Assembly: GCA_030632885.1 (NCBI GenBank)
Contig: DAOVTW010000013.1
Coordinates: 4,876 to 68,875 of the forward strand
Length of the DNA: 64,000 bases
Direction of reading: 5' to 3'
From: JAIOSM01 sp023143455
GTDB taxonomy: Bacteria; Desulfobacterota; Desulfobacteria; Desulfobacterales; Desulfobacteraceae
Shown in pieces: positions 17,585 to 26,866 of the stretch. The translations under genes were made by a program, and so were the position numbers. The notes under the pieces are model-generated. The model did no database searches. It had not been told where the DNA came from and worked only from the letters and a program-made list of their open reading frames with translations. The first letter of the stretch is position 1. Every line of letters starts with the position of its first letter.

Positions 17585-19137
17585 AAAAAAATATAAAATA
17601 TTTCACAACTCCAATTTATTATGTGAATGCCCAGCCACATCTTGGGCATGCATACACCTCTATTATAACTGATATTGCCACAAGATTTCACAGAATGTGT
17701 AACCATGAAACCTATTTTCTTACAGGCACAGACGAGCATGGAGATAAAATTGTTCAGGCTGCTGAAAAACAGGGTACAACACCGCAAGAATATGTAGATA
17801 AAATAAGCGCTCTTTTCCGAAATCTCCTACCCAAACTCCAAATCAGTAATGATGATTTTATCCGTACAACAAACAGTAAGCATATTAAAGTTGTTAAACA
17901 AATTCTTTCAAAAATTTATGAAGCCGGAGACATCTATTTTAGTAGCTATGAAGGGCTTTACTGTGTTGGGTGCGAAAGATTTTACCAGGAAAGAGAACTT
18001 GTTGATGGTAAATGCCCGGACCATAAAACCGAGCCAAAAAAAGTAAAAGAATCAAACTACTTTTTTTCCATGAGTAAATACCAGGCATGGCTGATCGACC
18101 ACATAAAAAAGAATCCTGATTTTATCAGACCAGAGCAATATAAAAATGAAATACTTTCGTTCTTAAAAGAACCCCTTGAAGACCTTTGTATTTCAAGACC
18201 CAAATCACGTCTAACCTGGGGTATTACCTTGCCCTTTGACAAAGATTATGTAACATATGTATGGTTTGACGCATTGTTAAACTATGTTTCTGCCCTTAAT
18301 TATCCTGATGGAGAGCTTTTCAATAAATTCTGGAACACAACTGAACATTTTGTAGCAAAAGACATAATTAAACCCCATGGAATTTACTGGCCTACAATGC
18401 TTAAAGCCGCTGGTTTAGAAATTTATCAACATTTGAATGTCCATGGCTTCTGGAATGTTGGTGGAAGCAAAATGTCCAAAAGTATTGGAAATGTTACTGA
18501 TCCTTTTGAGATTGTTGAACGCTACGGTCTTGATCAATTCAGATATTTCCTTGCAAGAGAGATGACATTTGGACTTGATGCCAATTTTACTGAAGAAATC
18601 CTGATATCCAGAATAAATTCTGACCTGGCAAATGACCTTGGAAATCTTCTTTCCAGGGTACTTGCAATGGTCCAAAGATATTTTGAGGGGATAGTTCCTA
18701 CACCAGATAAAGAGATCGAAAAAGAAGATAATATATCTTTAAAAGCCCAGGCAGACATTTGCATAAATACCTTTAAAGAAAAAATGAAAAATATTGAATT
18801 TCATAAAGGGACAGCTGCTATTTGGGATTTCATAAGCATTATGAATAAATATATTGACACAAATGCCCCCTGGACACTCGCAAAAGATGAAACCCAAAAA
18901 TCAAAACTAAAAACAGTGCTATATAACCTTATTGAAGGACTAAGGGTTGTCTCCTCGCTTATATATCCCATTATGCCTGACACATGTTTAAGGATGCAAA
19001 AAGCAATGGGATTTGAAGTAAATGAGGATAATGCTACGCTTTTAATTGATCAAATAAGTCAATGGGGTCAGATAAAAACAGGGATAAAATTAGATAAACC
19101 ACCAATTTTATTTCCAAGAATTGATGTCAACAAATGA
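17581..19137 (+). CDS. metG: Methionyl-tRNA synthetase (short form)
   Basis: 518 residues. The class I signature HLGH is at 20-23 and KMSKS begins at 297. A single zinc knuckle (CVGCERFYQERELVDGKCPDH) is near 125-145. The C-terminal anticodon-binding helical domain has NKYIDTNAPW. The EMAP/Trbp111-like C-terminal tRNA-binding domain found in longer MetG forms is absent. It charges initiator and elongator tRNA-Met. It overlaps ricT by four bases. Confidence 0.96.
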   Translation: MKKNIKYFTTPIYYVNAQPHLGHAYTSIITDIATRFHRMCNHETYFLTGTDEHGDKIVQAAEKQGTTPQEYVDKISALFRNLLPKLQISNDDFIRTTNSKHIKVVKQILSKIYEAGDIYFSSYEGLYCVGCERFYQERELVDGKCPDHKTEPKKVKESNYFFSMSKYQAWLIDHIKKNPDFIRPEQYKNEILSFLKEPLEDLCISRPKSRLTWGITLPFDKDYVTYVWFDALLNYVSALNYPDGELFNKFWNTTEHFVAKDIIKPHGIYWPTMLKAAGLEIYQHLNVHGFWNVGGSKMSKSIGNVTDPFEIVERYGLDQFRYFLAREMTFGLDANFTEEILISRINSDLANDLGNLLSRVLAMVQRYFEGIVPTPDKEIEKEDNISLKAQADICINTFKEKMKNIEFHKGTAAIWDFISIMNKYIDTNAPWTLAKDETQKSKLKTVLYNLIEGLRVVSSLIYPIMPDTCLRMQKAMGFEVNEDNATLLIDQISQWGQIKTGIKLDKPPILFPRIDVNK

Positions 19138-19176
19138 TATAATATTGACATATATTTAACAAAATATAACTATAAT

Positions 19177-20565
19177 TTGAATAATTATACCAAAAAATAT
19201 ACATGGCAGATGCTTAAAAAGCAGACTCGCGCTGAAACAAGTCAAAAAAAAAAAGAAAACTTTAAAAAACTTATCAAACCAACAGTATATGTTTTATCAA
19301 TAGCAATAGTTATACTAATTGGTGTAGTGTGCTTTAATTTTTTCTATACTGTTATATTTTCAGATAAAAAAGCTTTAATTGAAGCTCAAAAAGAAGACAT
19401 TAGATTTGAGATAGATGAAAAAGCTGAGCCCTCAAAACTTTCAAACATTGAAATTAGAAAAATTCTTGGGAATCAAATCTTTTTAAATTCAGAAACAAAA
19501 AGTTTTGTTACAACTTTTGAGAATGAAACTTATACAATAGCTACAAGCCTTAATATTCCATTACAAAAGTTTCTTAATAAAAAACTTGACCGGCTCAAAA
19601 AACTGAATAGAGGGAAACCTCAACGTATTGCAATTGTTGTGATGGAACCTTATTCAGGAAAAATACTTGCACTTACAGGTTTTGATCTTTTAAATCCTGA
19701 TTCAAACCCATGTTTTAGAGGCAACTTTCCTGCAGCAAGTATATTTAAAATTATAACTGCATCAGCAGCTGTTGAAGAGCTGGGGTTTACACCACAGACT
19801 ATGCTCTATTTCAATGGTAGTAAATATACTCTATATAAAAACCAACTTAAAAACACAAAAAACAAATATACAACTCAAATATCTTTTGCTAATGCTTTTT
19901 CAGAATCTGTAAACCCTGTTTTTGGAAAAATTGGAAGAAACAGACTTGGGGACACAATTTTAGAGAAATATGCAAGCAAATTCGAATTTAACAAAGTTAT
20001 TGACTCAGAACTTGTATTTGAATCCAGCAAATTAGAATTTACTGAAAACCCTTATAAATGGGCAGAAATCGGATGCGGATTCAACAATACAACAACCATA
20101 TCTCCACTCTTTGGAGCTATGATATCAAGCACTATAGTCAATGATGGTAAAAGGATCGTTCCATCAATTGTTGAAAAAATAGTAGACTCACAAAATGTTA
20201 TAATTTATGATAAAAAAAATGAGCTATTAAGCTTGGTTGTCAGCAAAAAAACTGCATCAACTATACAAACCCTGATGCAAAAAACCATAGAAACTGGCAC
20301 AGCAAGAAAAGCTTTCCGTGGACACAATCAGGATAAAATTCTTTCAAAGCTTGTAATCGGCGGTAAAACAGGTTCTATATATAATAGAGAACATACTATT
20401 AAATATGATTGGTTTACAGGATTTGCAAAAATAAAAAATAAGACAATAAATGAAAATAATAACAAAATTGCATTGTCTATTGTGGTTGGACATGGAGATT
20501 ATATTGGCACAAGAGCGTGTAAATTTGGCAAAATGATAATCGAAGAGTACTATAAAAACATTTGA
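19177..20565 (+). CDS. Penicillin-binding protein transpeptidase (single catalytic domain)
   Basis: 462 residues. A short basic cytoplasmic tail is followed by one membrane segment (PTVYVLSIAIVILIGVVCFNFF, about 30-52), then a penicillin-binding transpeptidase domain. The active-site motifs are S188-x-x-K191 (ASIFK), S244-x-N246 (SVN) and K397-T-G. There is no glycosyltransferase domain and only a short region before the catalytic domain, so it is smaller than PBP2 or FtsI. It would cross-link periplasmic peptidoglycan. The listed start is TTG with no clear ribosome-binding site; ATG 19210 is an alternative. Confidence 0.85.
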   Translation: MNNYTKKYTWQMLKKQTRAETSQKKKENFKKLIKPTVYVLSIAIVILIGVVCFNFFYTVIFSDKKALIEAQKEDIRFEIDEKAEPSKLSNIEIRKILGNQIFLNSETKSFVTTFENETYTIATSLNIPLQKFLNKKLDRLKKLNRGKPQRIAIVVMEPYSGKILALTGFDLLNPDSNPCFRGNFPAASIFKIITASAAVEELGFTPQTMLYFNGSKYTLYKNQLKNTKNKYTTQISFANAFSESVNPVFGKIGRNRLGDTILEKYASKFEFNKVIDSELVFESSKLEFTENPYKWAEIGCGFNNTTTISPLFGAMISSTIVNDGKRIVPSIVEKIVDSQNVIIYDKKNELLSLVVSKKTASTIQTLMQKTIETGTARKAFRGHNQDKILSKLVIGGKTGSIYNREHTIKYDWFTGFAKIKNKTINENNNKIALSIVVGHGDYIGTRACKFGKMIIEEYYKNI

Positions 20566-20571
20566 GGGAAT

Positions 20572-23500
20572 ATGAAATTGATAAATTATTTAAGTAGGCT
20601 TCTCTCCATAAATATTGAAATTGGGAAATCGATCAACAACGCAAAAGAAAATTCAATAATCTTTTTTCCATACTTTCCAAACAAGCTTAACTGTGGCATT
20701 TCGGCACTTGTTGCTTATAAAGGCAAAGATAACAAGCTCAACTCTGAGATACTTAAAGAAATCGAAAGTCTGGTTAAAACTATTAAAAAAAAACCCATTG
20801 ATCCAGATTCTGACAAAAAGATAAAATCAATTGAGACAAAATATCTTGGCGGCAATGATACCCTTACAAAACTTTTAAAAAATGCTCACGCTTTAAGACA
20901 AAAAAAACATTTCCTTGCCATTTTTTCTGATCAGTCCTTAGAAAACCGTATAAGAAAAATAGTTAAAACCCTAGCTGAGATTGTTGTAACTGAAAGAAAT
21001 AATTTTAAACTAAAAATGACAAATTTACCCCATAGAGATGTTAAGATAATTTCAGACCATGTTGAAAAGTTACAAGACACCTTCTGGTGTTTAGAAAAAG
21101 AGATACTCAACAACCTGGAAAAAGTTAAAAACCTTATAGCAATCCACCCTGAATCAAAAAGCGATGAATCGATCCAAACATTTAGGGAAATCAATAGTGT
21201 TTTCAACAGCTTAGACAGACTTGAAGTAAGAGGAAGGGATTCTGCCGGCATATCACTTCTTTTTACATTTACCAAGCTTGAATTTGAAAAATTCAGGACA
21301 TCTCTTGTAGAAGAAGGCCTCTCTGACAGATTAAAACAAAGAACAAATAATAAAGTACTTAAGAACAATTGTATCACAATCCATGACTCTTATCCATCTG
21401 AGGGAGAACATGATGAGAATAATCATGGGAAAGATAACCATTTAGTCACGATATCAATAGTCTATAAAACTGCTTCTGAAATAGGAGCACTTGGAGACAA
21501 TATTAAATTTATAAGAACTCAAGTTAAGAATGACAGGCTACTTCATTTGATTTCCTGCCATAAATTTATCTTTCATACAATCTCTTCACATACAAGATGG
21601 GCATCTGTTGGAGATATATCCGAGGCAAACTGCCACCCTGTGGATAATACTCCGAATTATAGTATTCATGGGGATAAACAAATTGAAAAATGTGGAATTA
21701 TCCATGTGAGTCTAAATGGGGATATTGATAACTATTTAGAACTTAAAACAGAATATGAAGCACAATATGGTCAGATACAATCTGAAATCACAACTGACAC
21801 AAAACTGATTCCACTCCAGATAGAATATTATTTAAAACAGGACCATGATATTGAAGAGTCTTTTAGGCTTGCTGTTAATGATTTTGAAGGATCTCATGCC
21901 ATAAGCATGCACACAAATCTTGCTCCTGACAAGCTTTTCCTTGCTCAAAACGGCAGTCGTCAGGCTATCTTCGTGGGTATTGCACCAGATCATTATATTG
22001 CTGCCTCAGAACTTTATGGAATAATAGAAGAGACTCAGTTTTTTATTAAACTGCAAGGGCAAGACAAAGGACAAATAGTTACTCTTAGCCAGAACTCTGC
22101 TGGCGGCATTTCAGGTATAAACTCTTTCTTTTATGATAAAACCCCTATTTTAATCAAAGAATCTGATATTCAAAAAAGCAATATTTCATCCCGGGACATT
22201 GATCGGCAAAATTTCTCCCATTATTTTTTAAAAGAAATATCAGAAGCCCCGGGATCAGTTGAAAAAACCCTTGAAAACAAATGGAAAACACTAGACAGCT
22301 CAGACTTTTATCAAATTGTTTTGGATAAATCCGTAATACCAGAACCACTTTTAAAGGCCCTTAAGACAAAAAAAATAAAAAAGATTACTTTTATTGGACA
22401 AGGAACAGCAGGCGTTGCAGCCCAAGGGTGTGCTGATCTATTAAAATACTACCTTTCAGATTTAAATATTGAAATAAAAGCTCTAAAATCTTCAGAGCTT
22501 TCAGGCTTTGCCATTGCGGATCAGACCTCAAAAGATATAATGCAACATGACCTTGTTGTGGGAATCAGTCAATCCGGTACTACTACAGACACAAACAGAA
22601 CCATTGATATGGTAAAATCTTGCGGAGCACATACACTTTGTATTGTGAACAGAAGAGACTCAGACATTACTTTTAAAACTGATGGTGTCCTTTATACGAG
22701 CACTGGAAGAGATATTGAAATGTCTGTTGCTTCAACTAAAGCTTTCTATTCTCAGATAGCAGCAGGTTCAATCCTTGGATTATATATTGCGACAATTTGC
22801 AAAACGCGATCAGATCAATTTATTACCCAGGAGATAAACGAACTTTCAGCCCTTCCGGGGAAGATGAAAAAAATTCTTGGTATGAAAGAAGAAATTAAAG
22901 AATCAGCGTTTAACCTAGCAGTAACAAAAGATAGCTGGGCAGTTGTTGGAAGCGGGTCAAACAAAACATCAGCTGATGAAATAAGGATCAAACTCTCAGA
23001 ACTATGCTATAAAACTATTTCCTCTGATTTTACTGAAGACAAAAAACATATTGATCTTTCAGCGGAACCGCTTATCATTATCTGCGCTGCTGGTACAAGA
23101 GAGAATGTACTTGCAGATATTATCAAAGACACTGCAATATTTAATGCTCATAAAGCAACACCTGTTGTAATAACCCAGGAAGGTGAAGACAGGTTTGACC
23201 TTTATTCAAAAAGTGTATTTAAAATCCCAAAAACCAAAGAACACTTTGCACCTGTTCTCAACACCCTTGTAGGGCACCTTTGGGGTTATTATGCAGCGCT
23301 TGCAATAAATGAAAGTTCAAGTTTCATGTACTCAAGCAAACTTGAAATTAAAGAAGTTTTTGATGAATTTTCAAATAAAGGGATCGACATATATGAAGTT
23401 CTTCTTGAAAAAAAATTCAGAGAAAAAATTACTCACTTTTATTATGAGTTCTCCAAAAAACGGAAGGAAAATAAATTCCCGACAATAATGGGGCTTAACA

Positions 23501-24312
23501 CTGTCACAAATATAACACTTTTATCCAAATATCTTTCCGGCAGACTTCCTGTATCTGATTTTGAAATTGATTTTAATGTTAAGGGAACTCCTGCCAACAT
23601 GCTTGATGCTTTTTTCAAATATATAGGGGATGCAATAAACATCATGGCAAGACCTGTGGATGCAATAAAACATCAGGCAAAAACTGTAACAGTAGGGACC
23701 AGCAGAATAGTAGAGAGATTTAAAGGTGTTGTTTTTGATGAGCTTTCAAAACATGGCATAACAATTGCCCAGATAACCAACAAAAATGTGGTGGTAATAA
23801 AAAATATTCAGGAGATTTTATCAAAAGTCAAAGGAAGTCTTTTGTATGAAATATCAGGGCTTGATCTTTTAGGAGAACCAACACAGGATACAAAAATTAA
23901 AGTTATAAGGAAACAAGGATCCATCAAAACTGCAACTTCCCGTGTTGAAAAAGATTCAAGACTTAAAGGAACAAAAAATATTATTGTAAGAGAAGGAAAT
24001 GTATACCTTGGGAAAGGCAGAAAAGATGGTAGAAAAATCCTTGTAATCCCTGTTTTTTCATCATCATCCCTGACGCCAAATAAAATAGAAAATATCCTCT
24101 CGCTTGATATAGATTTTAAAAATGATAATGAGGTTACACTTCTTAAGAAAATAAAAGGATTAGGCGGTAAATTTGAAAGAATAAAAGACTTAATCCTTGA
24201 GTCAGCAAACTTTAAATGGGATGATAAACTCTTAAACCTTGTAAGTACTGAAGAGTTGTTTGGTGATCCTGCGGAAATAACAGCTGAATCAATAATTAAA
24301 AAGAATCAATAA
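20572..24312 (+). CDS. Giant GlmS-like glucosamine-6-phosphate synthase with insertions
   Basis: 1246 residues; standard GlmS has about 610. The GATase-2 motifs are all present but spread out. The nucleophile is in NCGISALVAYKG at C41, then about 180 residues before RLEVRGRDSAGISL (S224), H340-TRWASVGDISEANCHP, and LNGDIDNY. Two SIS domains follow: GQGTAGVAAQG near 609 with SQSGTTTDT and SVASTKAF, then VVGSGSNKTSADE near 787 with KKHIDLSAEP. A block AIKHQAKTVTVGTSR near 1035 matches the GlmS end (AKSVTVE), and about 200 more residues follow. The reaction expected is fructose-6-phosphate plus glutamine to glucosamine-6-phosphate, feeding peptidoglycan and LPS. GAGGGAAT precedes the ATG. Confidence 0.85.
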   Translation: MKLINYLSRLLSINIEIGKSINNAKENSIIFFPYFPNKLNCGISALVAYKGKDNKLNSEILKEIESLVKTIKKKPIDPDSDKKIKSIETKYLGGNDTLTKLLKNAHALRQKKHFLAIFSDQSLENRIRKIVKTLAEIVVTERNNFKLKMTNLPHRDVKIISDHVEKLQDTFWCLEKEILNNLEKVKNLIAIHPESKSDESIQTFREINSVFNSLDRLEVRGRDSAGISLLFTFTKLEFEKFRTSLVEEGLSDRLKQRTNNKVLKNNCITIHDSYPSEGEHDENNHGKDNHLVTISIVYKTASEIGALGDNIKFIRTQVKNDRLLHLISCHKFIFHTISSHTRWASVGDISEANCHPVDNTPNYSIHGDKQIEKCGIIHVSLNGDIDNYLELKTEYEAQYGQIQSEITTDTKLIPLQIEYYLKQDHDIEESFRLAVNDFEGSHAISMHTNLAPDKLFLAQNGSRQAIFVGIAPDHYIAASELYGIIEETQFFIKLQGQDKGQIVTLSQNSAGGISGINSFFYDKTPILIKESDIQKSNISSRDIDRQNFSHYFLKEISEAPGSVEKTLENKWKTLDSSDFYQIVLDKSVIPEPLLKALKTKKIKKITFIGQGTAGVAAQGCADLLKYYLSDLNIEIKALKSSELSGFAIADQTSKDIMQHDLVVGISQSGTTTDTNRTIDMVKSCGAHTLCIVNRRDSDITFKTDGVLYTSTGRDIEMSVASTKAFYSQIAAGSILGLYIATICKTRSDQFITQEINELSALPGKMKKILGMKEEIKESAFNLAVTKDSWAVVGSGSNKTSADEIRIKLSELCYKTISSDFTEDKKHIDLSAEPLIIICAAGTRENVLADIIKDTAIFNAHKATPVVITQEGEDRFDLYSKSVFKIPKTKEHFAPVLNTLVGHLWGYYAALAINESSSFMYSSKLEIKEVFDEFSNKGIDIYEVLLEKKFREKITHFYYEFSKKRKENKFPTIMGLNTVTNITLLSKYLSGRLPVSDFEIDFNVKGTPANMLDAFFKYIGDAINIMARPVDAIKHQAKTVTVGTSRIVERFKGVVFDELSKHGITIAQITNKNVVVIKNIQEILSKVKGSLLYEISGLDLLGEPTQDTKIKVIRKQGSIKTATSRVEKDSRLKGTKNIIVREGNVYLGKGRKDGRKILVIPVFSSSSLTPNKIENILSLDIDFKNDNEVTLLKKIKGLGGKFERIKDLILESANFKWDDKLLNLVSTEELFGDPAEITAESIIKKNQ

Positions 24313-24318
24313 TTAAAA

Positions 24319-25965
24319 TTACTTCTTTTTCTTCCTATTTTTCAAAGATGCTTTAATAAACTCTCTGAAAAGAGGATGTGGATCATCTGGTCTTGACTTA
24401 AACTCAGGATGGAACTGACAACCTAAAAACCAGGGGTGATCTTTTAGTTCAACAATTTCAACCAGTTCATTATCAGGAGAAACTCCACTTATTACAAGAC
24501 CGGCTTTCTGAAAGGTTTCAAGATATTCATTATTAAATTCATACCTGTGTCTGTGTCTCTCAGAAATATCTTCAACTTTATAAGCTTTTTTTGCAAATGT
24601 ATCAGGTTTTAGAACACATGAATATGCACCAAGCCGCATTGTCCCACCTTTTTCTGAAGTTTCATCTCTTATTTCTTTTCTTTGCGATCTTTCATCAAAC
24701 CACTCTTTCATAAGATATATTACAGGAAAATGTGTTGTAAGATCAAATTCTTCGCTATTTGCATCATCCATACTGCAAAGATGTCTTGCAAATTCAATAA
24801 CAGCGACATGCATACCAAGGCATATTCCAAAAAACGGAACTTTGTTCTCTCTGGCATATTTTACTGCTACTATTTTCCCTTCTATTCCTCGGGATCCAAA
24901 ACCGCCAGGTACAAGTATTCCATCAATATCAGAAAAAAGTTCTTGGGCATTATCATCTTTAACTGTTGTAGAATCCACAAATTTTAGATTTACTTTAGCA
25001 TCATTGGATATCCCACCATGGGTTAAAGCTTCGTTAAGGCTTTTATAGGATTCAGTGAGGTCAACATATTTTCCTACTATTGCGATAGTTAGTTCAAACC
25101 TGGGGTTTTTTATTTTTTCAACAAGCTCTTCCCATTTCTCAAGTCTGGGATTTCTTGCCCATATATTTAATTTTTGGAGTATCTTATCACCAAGTCCTTC
25201 TTTATTATAAATAAGAGGAACTTCATATATACAATCCACATCTTTGGCTGTAAACACTGCATCTTTATCCACATTACAAAAAAGAGAAATTTTGGCTTTA
25301 AGCTCTTTTGATAAAAATTTTTCTGTCCGACAAAGCAGAATATCAGGTTGAATACCAATGCTGCGCAATTCTTTAACACTGTGCTGAGTTGGTTTGGTTT
25401 TCATCTCCCCTGCTGTTTTAATATATGGGACCAAGGTGAGATGGATATAAAGTGAATTGTTTGCACCGATATCACTTTTAAACTGCCTTATTGCTTCAAG
25501 AAAAGGGAGAGATTCAATATCACCTATTGTCCCACCGATTTCCACAATAACAACATCAGCTGCACCATCTAAAAGTAATATGCTCTGCTTGATTTCATCT
25601 GTAATATGAGGAATTACCTGAACTGTTCCACCAAGATATTCACCTTTTCTCTCCTTGGTTATAACAGAATAATATATCTTTCCTGTAGTGAAATTATTGT
25701 CTTTCCCAAGTTTTGCATTGGTAAACCTTTCATAATGTCCTAAATCCAGATCTGTTTCAGAACCGTCATCTGTTACATATACCTCTCCATGCTGAAATGG
25801 ATTCATGGTTCCGGGATCAACATTAATGTAAGGATCCAATTTTTGAATTGTTACTGAAAGTCCTCTGCTCTCTAAAAGTAATCCTATTGCAGCAGATGCC
25901 AATCCTTTACCCAAAGATGAAAGAACTCCCCCTGTAACAAAAATATACTTGGTAATTTCACCCAT
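24319..25965 (-). CDS. pyrG: CTP synthase
   Basis: 548 residues, normal length. The amidoligase domain (about 1-270) begins KYIFVTGGVLSSLGKGLASAAIG and includes the DPYINVDPGTMNP and IGGTIGDIESLPF motifs. The glutaminase domain has PGGFGSRGIEGK, the nucleophile in FFGICLGMHVAVIE and the catalytic His/Glu in FHPEFKSRP. It makes CTP from UTP, ATP and glutamine. It converges with the giant GlmS gene with six bases between stops, and lies 22 bases after the LolA-like gene. Confidence 0.97.
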   Translation of the reverse strand: MGEITKYIFVTGGVLSSLGKGLASAAIGLLLESRGLSVTIQKLDPYINVDPGTMNPFQHGEVYVTDDGSETDLDLGHYERFTNAKLGKDNNFTTGKIYYSVITKERKGEYLGGTVQVIPHITDEIKQSILLLDGAADVVIVEIGGTIGDIESLPFLEAIRQFKSDIGANNSLYIHLTLVPYIKTAGEMKTKPTQHSVKELRSIGIQPDILLCRTEKFLSKELKAKISLFCNVDKDAVFTAKDVDCIYEVPLIYNKEGLGDKILQKLNIWARNPRLEKWEELVEKIKNPRFELTIAIVGKYVDLTESYKSLNEALTHGGISNDAKVNLKFVDSTTVKDDNAQELFSDIDGILVPGGFGSRGIEGKIVAVKYARENKVPFFGICLGMHVAVIEFARHLCSMDDANSEEFDLTTHFPVIYLMKEWFDERSQRKEIRDETSEKGGTMRLGAYSCVLKPDTFAKKAYKVEDISERHRHRYEFNNEYLETFQKAGLVISGVSPDNELVEIVELKDHPWFLGCQFHPEFKSRPDDPHPLFREFIKASLKNRKKKK

Positions 25966-25987
25966 TTTTCCCCCATATTGTTATTAA

Positions 25988-26866
25988 TTATTCATATAAT
26001 TTCTTAAATTCAGTGATACTTTTTTCAAGTTCACTGGATTCATCCCCGAGTAATCCTGATTTATTTTCATAATTGCCTGACTCAGGGAAAATGCCAATTA
26101 GTCTTTTAACATTAAATAAATTCTTCTCAAAATCTGCTTCAAGTTCAAATTTTTCAGCAATTGCCTCGGAAAAAAGTATCCCATCCAAAAAAATAGTGAT
26201 TTTCATGGGATACCATGTTCTACTAACTTTTTTCCAGTCTTTATAAAAAATATCCACAAACAAACCATCCTTGTTAATGGTATATCTTTCCGGAAAATAG
26301 GAATCTTTTTGAACCCATAAACTCGAACTTGGCTGATCTTGCGCTGGAGGGACACCAACCACAAAGTATATTGTACCATCATGTCTTTTAAGTGAAGAAA
26401 GCTTTGTATTTACGCCAGAGGCTTTAAGTCTTTTTGTTAGGGATTCAGGTTGCCTGAAAAGAAGGATATCTGTATATAAATCAATTAAAGATTTTTCTTT
26501 TGACTCAATAAATTCATCAATAATCTTGACAAACCGCCCTCTTGACTCCACACAAATCATATCATGACTGCTGGTAACTGCTTCAGAACGAAATTTGCCT
26601 GGAAAAGAAAACCAAAGTTTTTCAGTCATTTCTATAAATGACAGTTCTGTTTTTCCCGTCTCTTCTATATTTTCTGACACTTTTTGCCCATGATAAACCT
26701 TTCTTTTTTGAGAAAGTGTAATCCCCACAGGCTCAACAATTTTTTCTACTGCAAGATTTATAATCTCTGAACCCGTAAGAATAAAAGCATAACCTTTAGA
26801 AAAAGGCAAAAATAAAATCAGAACAACAATTAATAAGAATATATGTCTTCTAAACCAAATAATCAT
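25988..26866 (-). CDS. LolA-like envelope protein of unknown role
   Basis: 292 residues. A signal peptide covers about 1-28 (basic RRH, then FLLIVVLILFLPFSKGYA). The rest is beta-rich with the pattern of LolA/LolB-like or outer-membrane lipoprotein-sorting folds: EMTEKLWFSFPGKFRSEAV, GTIYFVVGVPP, SLWVQKDSYFPERYTI, VDIFYKDWKKVSRTWYPMKITIFLDG. It is probably periplasmic. It overlaps the end of eno by ATGA and precedes pyrG, so it is probably co-transcribed with two central metabolic genes. The fold call is by pattern only. Confidence 0.65.
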   Translation of the reverse strand: MIIWFRRHIFLLIVVLILFLPFSKGYAFILTGSEIINLAVEKIVEPVGITLSQKRKVYHGQKVSENIEETGKTELSFIEMTEKLWFSFPGKFRSEAVTSSHDMICVESRGRFVKIIDEFIESKEKSLIDLYTDILLFRQPESLTKRLKASGVNTKLSSLKRHDGTIYFVVGVPPAQDQPSSSLWVQKDSYFPERYTINKDGLFVDIFYKDWKKVSRTWYPMKITIFLDGILFSEAIAEKFELEADFEKNLFNVKRLIGIFPESGNYENKSGLLGDESSELEKSITEFKKLYE

